A stretch of 5,610 bases of DNA from Legionellaceae bacterium (GTDB taxonomy: Bacteria > Pseudomonadota > Gammaproteobacteria > Legionellales > Legionellaceae), in NCBI GenBank assembly GCA_023266075.1, contig JAHFRX010000107.1, forward strand, positions 1-5,610, given 5' to 3'. The notes below the pieces were generated by a model. It made no database searches. It had not been told where the DNA came from and saw only the letters and a program-made list of their open reading frames with translations. A program made the translations under genes and the position numbers. Below are positions 4,143 to 5,610 of the stretch, piece after piece. Positions within the stretch are counted from its first letter, which is position 1; each line of letters starts with the position of its first letter.

Positions 4143-5435
4143 ATGAGTAAACGCAATCAAGACGGTCTTTTGAGACAGGAAAATACATTTTATCCTTGGA
4201 TTGTGTGGTTATTGGGTGCAAGCTTTTTCTTTTACAAATATCTGGTCCAGGTTTCTCCGAGTGTGATGACGCAAGACTTAATGCGTACTTTTGGTGTTAA
4301 TGGCGTCGGTTTAGGAAATTTATCGGCATGTTATTTTTATGCATATTTATGTATGCAAATTCCAGTGGGTGTTTTACTGGATAAATATAGCCCACGTTAT
4401 TTGACTGCATTTGCAATCTTGGTGTGTGGCCTCAGTACGTTGATTTTTGCGGTCTCAAGCACGCTCACAGCCGGGTGTTTCACGCGAGGTTTGATGGGCT
4501 TTGGTGCTGCATTTGCGGCGGTATCGTGTTTTAAATCAGCCTCATTGTGGTTTCCTGCAAAACGGTTTGCGTTAATTTCCGGGATGTTTATGACTGCCGC
4601 GATGATGGGAGCTGTCGGTGGTCAAGCACCTTTATCGTTTTTGGTTCAAGGTTATGGATGGCGTGTATCATTAAAAATTGTTGCATGTCTTGGCATTGCT
4701 TTAAGTATTTTATATGTCATGATTATTCGTGATAAACAATTGAATGAGGTGGTGACACATACTTCTGAAGCAAATAGACCGAATTTCTGGCATATTTTGA
4801 GACACAGGCAAGCATGGATGTTATCGATTTATAGTGGACTTGCTTTTGCTCCTGTTTCTGTATTTGGTGGATTGTGGGGGGTGCCATTTTTACAACAAGC
4901 ACACGCATTTTCAGCACAAGGTGCTGCGATGGCCGTGTCATGGATTTTTATCGGTTTTGCAGTGGGGGCGCCATTACTGGGTTGGTGGTCTGATCAAATG
5001 GGTAGACGAAAACCGATAATGATGTTGGGTACATTGCTTGCTTTGTTGAGTTTAACTATCGTAATTTATAGTGTGCATTTACCTGCTGTTAGCGTGAGTG
5101 CGTTACTCTTTTTGTTTGGATTGGGTGCCAGTGGATTTTTTATTAGTTTTGCGATGATTCGAGAAACATTCCCTCTACTTTTGACAGCGACAGTCCTTGG
5201 TTTTATGAATACGTTTGATTCTATTTGTGAAGCACTTTCAGAGCCCTTTGTCGGTGTCTTTTTAGATATGACGTGGAAAGGGGCTATCTTGAATGGTGTA
5301 CATCAATTTTCAACGCATGGGTATCGATTGGCTTTGTCGTTGTTGCCGCTGTATTTAATTGTTGCTTTTGTCGTATTGCTTTTGATACAAGAGACGTATT
5401 GTAAAAGTTATGAGGATATTGATGCTAAACACTGA
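4143..5435 (+). CDS. MFS transporter under valine attenuator control
   Basis: The product has 430 residues (431 if ATG 4140 is used) and the build of a 12-helix Major Facilitator Superfamily permease of the inner membrane. Helix 1 is at about 18-37. A motif A-like loop between helices 2 and 3 reads GVLLDKYSPRY (76-86), and its counterpart between helices 8 and 9 is GWWSDQMGRRK (280-290), with the classical D-x-x-G-R-R-K. A central cytoplasmic loop lies at about 196-222. Helix 4-5 residues are small and Gly-rich (GLMGFGAAFAA, 116-126; GAVGGQAPL, 156-164). The substrate cannot be read from these motifs. The upstream valine-rich attenuator suggests valine or another branched-chain compound, and Legionella uses MFS permeases (Pht family, including the valine-linked PhtJ) for amino acids. 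That is an inference, not a sequence match. The gene overlaps the next one by 14 nt, so the two are probably translated from one mRNA. Confidence 0.93.
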   Translation: MSKRNQDGLLRQENTFYPWIVWLLGASFFFYKYLVQVSPSVMTQDLMRTFGVNGVGLGNLSACYFYAYLCMQIPVGVLLDKYSPRYLTAFAILVCGLSTLIFAVSSTLTAGCFTRGLMGFGAAFAAVSCFKSASLWFPAKRFALISGMFMTAAMMGAVGGQAPLSFLVQGYGWRVSLKIVACLGIALSILYVMIIRDKQLNEVVTHTSEANRPNFWHILRHRQAWMLSIYSGLAFAPVSVFGGLWGVPFLQQAHAFSAQGAAMAVSWIFIGFAVGAPLLGWWSDQMGRRKPIMMLGTLLALLSLTIVIYSVHLPAVSVSALLFLFGLGASGFFISFAMIRETFPLLLTATVLGFMNTFDSICEALSEPFVGVFLDMTWKGAILNGVHQFSTHGYRLALSLLPLYLIVAFVVLLLIQETYCKSYEDIDAKH

Positions 5436-5610
5436 ACAAGATATTTTGCTTGTAAAGCAGGTCATTACACCTGAAATTTTGAGTATGTTGACTGAGTATG
5501 CATTATTAAAATCCCGTACAAAACCGAATCGCTATAAAAATGCGGATGCTTTAAAAAATGTGCATCGTGAATATGGCGATCCACTTATGGAAGTTTTGTT
5601 GCAGCGCCTT
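5422..5610 (+). CDS. Putative 2OG-Fe(II) oxygenase-type hydroxylase, N-terminal part
   Basis: The frame opens at ATG 5422 with GAGG (5412-5415) 6 nt upstream, inside the end of the MFS gene, and stays open for 63 codons to the window edge. It starts MLNTEQDILLVKQVITPEIL. A helical segment (about residues 19-29) and the motif VHREYGDPLMEVLL (47-60) follow. The 'YGDPLME.LL' element recalls the N-terminal part of a family of bacterial 2-oxoglutarate/Fe(II)-dependent oxygenase-like hydroxylases, where it precedes a Pro-Thr-Tyr-Ser-Tyr stretch and the His-x-Asp iron ligands. Those ligands would be beyond the window, so the call is tentative. The 14-nt overlap suggests translational coupling with the transporter and shared control by the valine attenuator. 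Confidence 0.5.
   Translation, partial: MLNTEQDILLVKQVITPEILSMLTEYALLKSRTKPNRYKNADALKNVHREYGDPLMEVLLQRL

Noticed and set aside
3911..4156. Minus-strand open frame of 81 codons across the leader region
   Set aside because: It is the antisense of the leader peptide and terminator, has no ribosome binding site worth noting and no family-like features. It is best read as a shadow of the attenuator.

Overview
The window looks like a chromosomal segment of a moderately AT-rich gammaproteobacterium. The DksA and the Kdo transferase (WaaA) are both of gammaproteobacterial type. An ankyrin-type protein, a dispersed GCAATGACG-type palindrome and the style of the MFS transporter are reminiscent of the intracellular order Legionellales (Legionella/Coxiella relatives). 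That last placement is an impression from memory, not a demonstrated assignment.

Layout. Bases 2-133 are the tail of a GIY-YIG nuclease-family gene, followed by a dispersed palindromic repeat (149-195). A strong sigma70-type promoter (246-274) drives an unrecognised 222-residue protein (304-972). A perfect 16-bp inverted repeat (1032-1071) lies between it and waaA (1109-2362), and the waaA promoter appears to be built into the right half of that hairpin. waaA converges on a minus-strand ankyrin-like gene (2357-3304), and the two stop codons share the palindrome CTATAG. The ankyrin gene has its own promoter, whose -10 lies in an 11-bp inverted repeat, just downstream of dksA (3421-3849, minus strand, GTG start).

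The most interesting part is the region divergent from dksA. It is not empty: bases 3994-4074 encode an unannotated 26-residue leader peptide with five consecutive valine codons. It is followed by a textbook intrinsic terminator (4085-4117), and an alternative GTGCGGG/CCCGCAC pairing (4056-4062 with 4091-4097) could act as antiterminator. This is the architecture of a ribosome-mediated transcription attenuator of the trp/ilv kind. Here, however, it controls an MFS transporter (4143-5435), not a biosynthetic operon. The transporter overlaps by 14 nt the start of a further gene (5422 to the window edge) whose N-terminus resembles 2OG-Fe(II) oxygenase-type hydroxylases.

How the parts may work together. 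Low charged valyl-tRNA would stall the leader ribosome, favour the antiterminator and switch on the transporter plus its downstream partner. This suggests uptake of valine or a related branched-chain nutrient. The neighbouring, divergently transcribed dksA encodes the RNA polymerase cofactor of the stringent response, so two amino-acid-starvation responses sit back to back. The attenuator structure is read directly from the sequence; the substrate and the regulatory behaviour are inferred.
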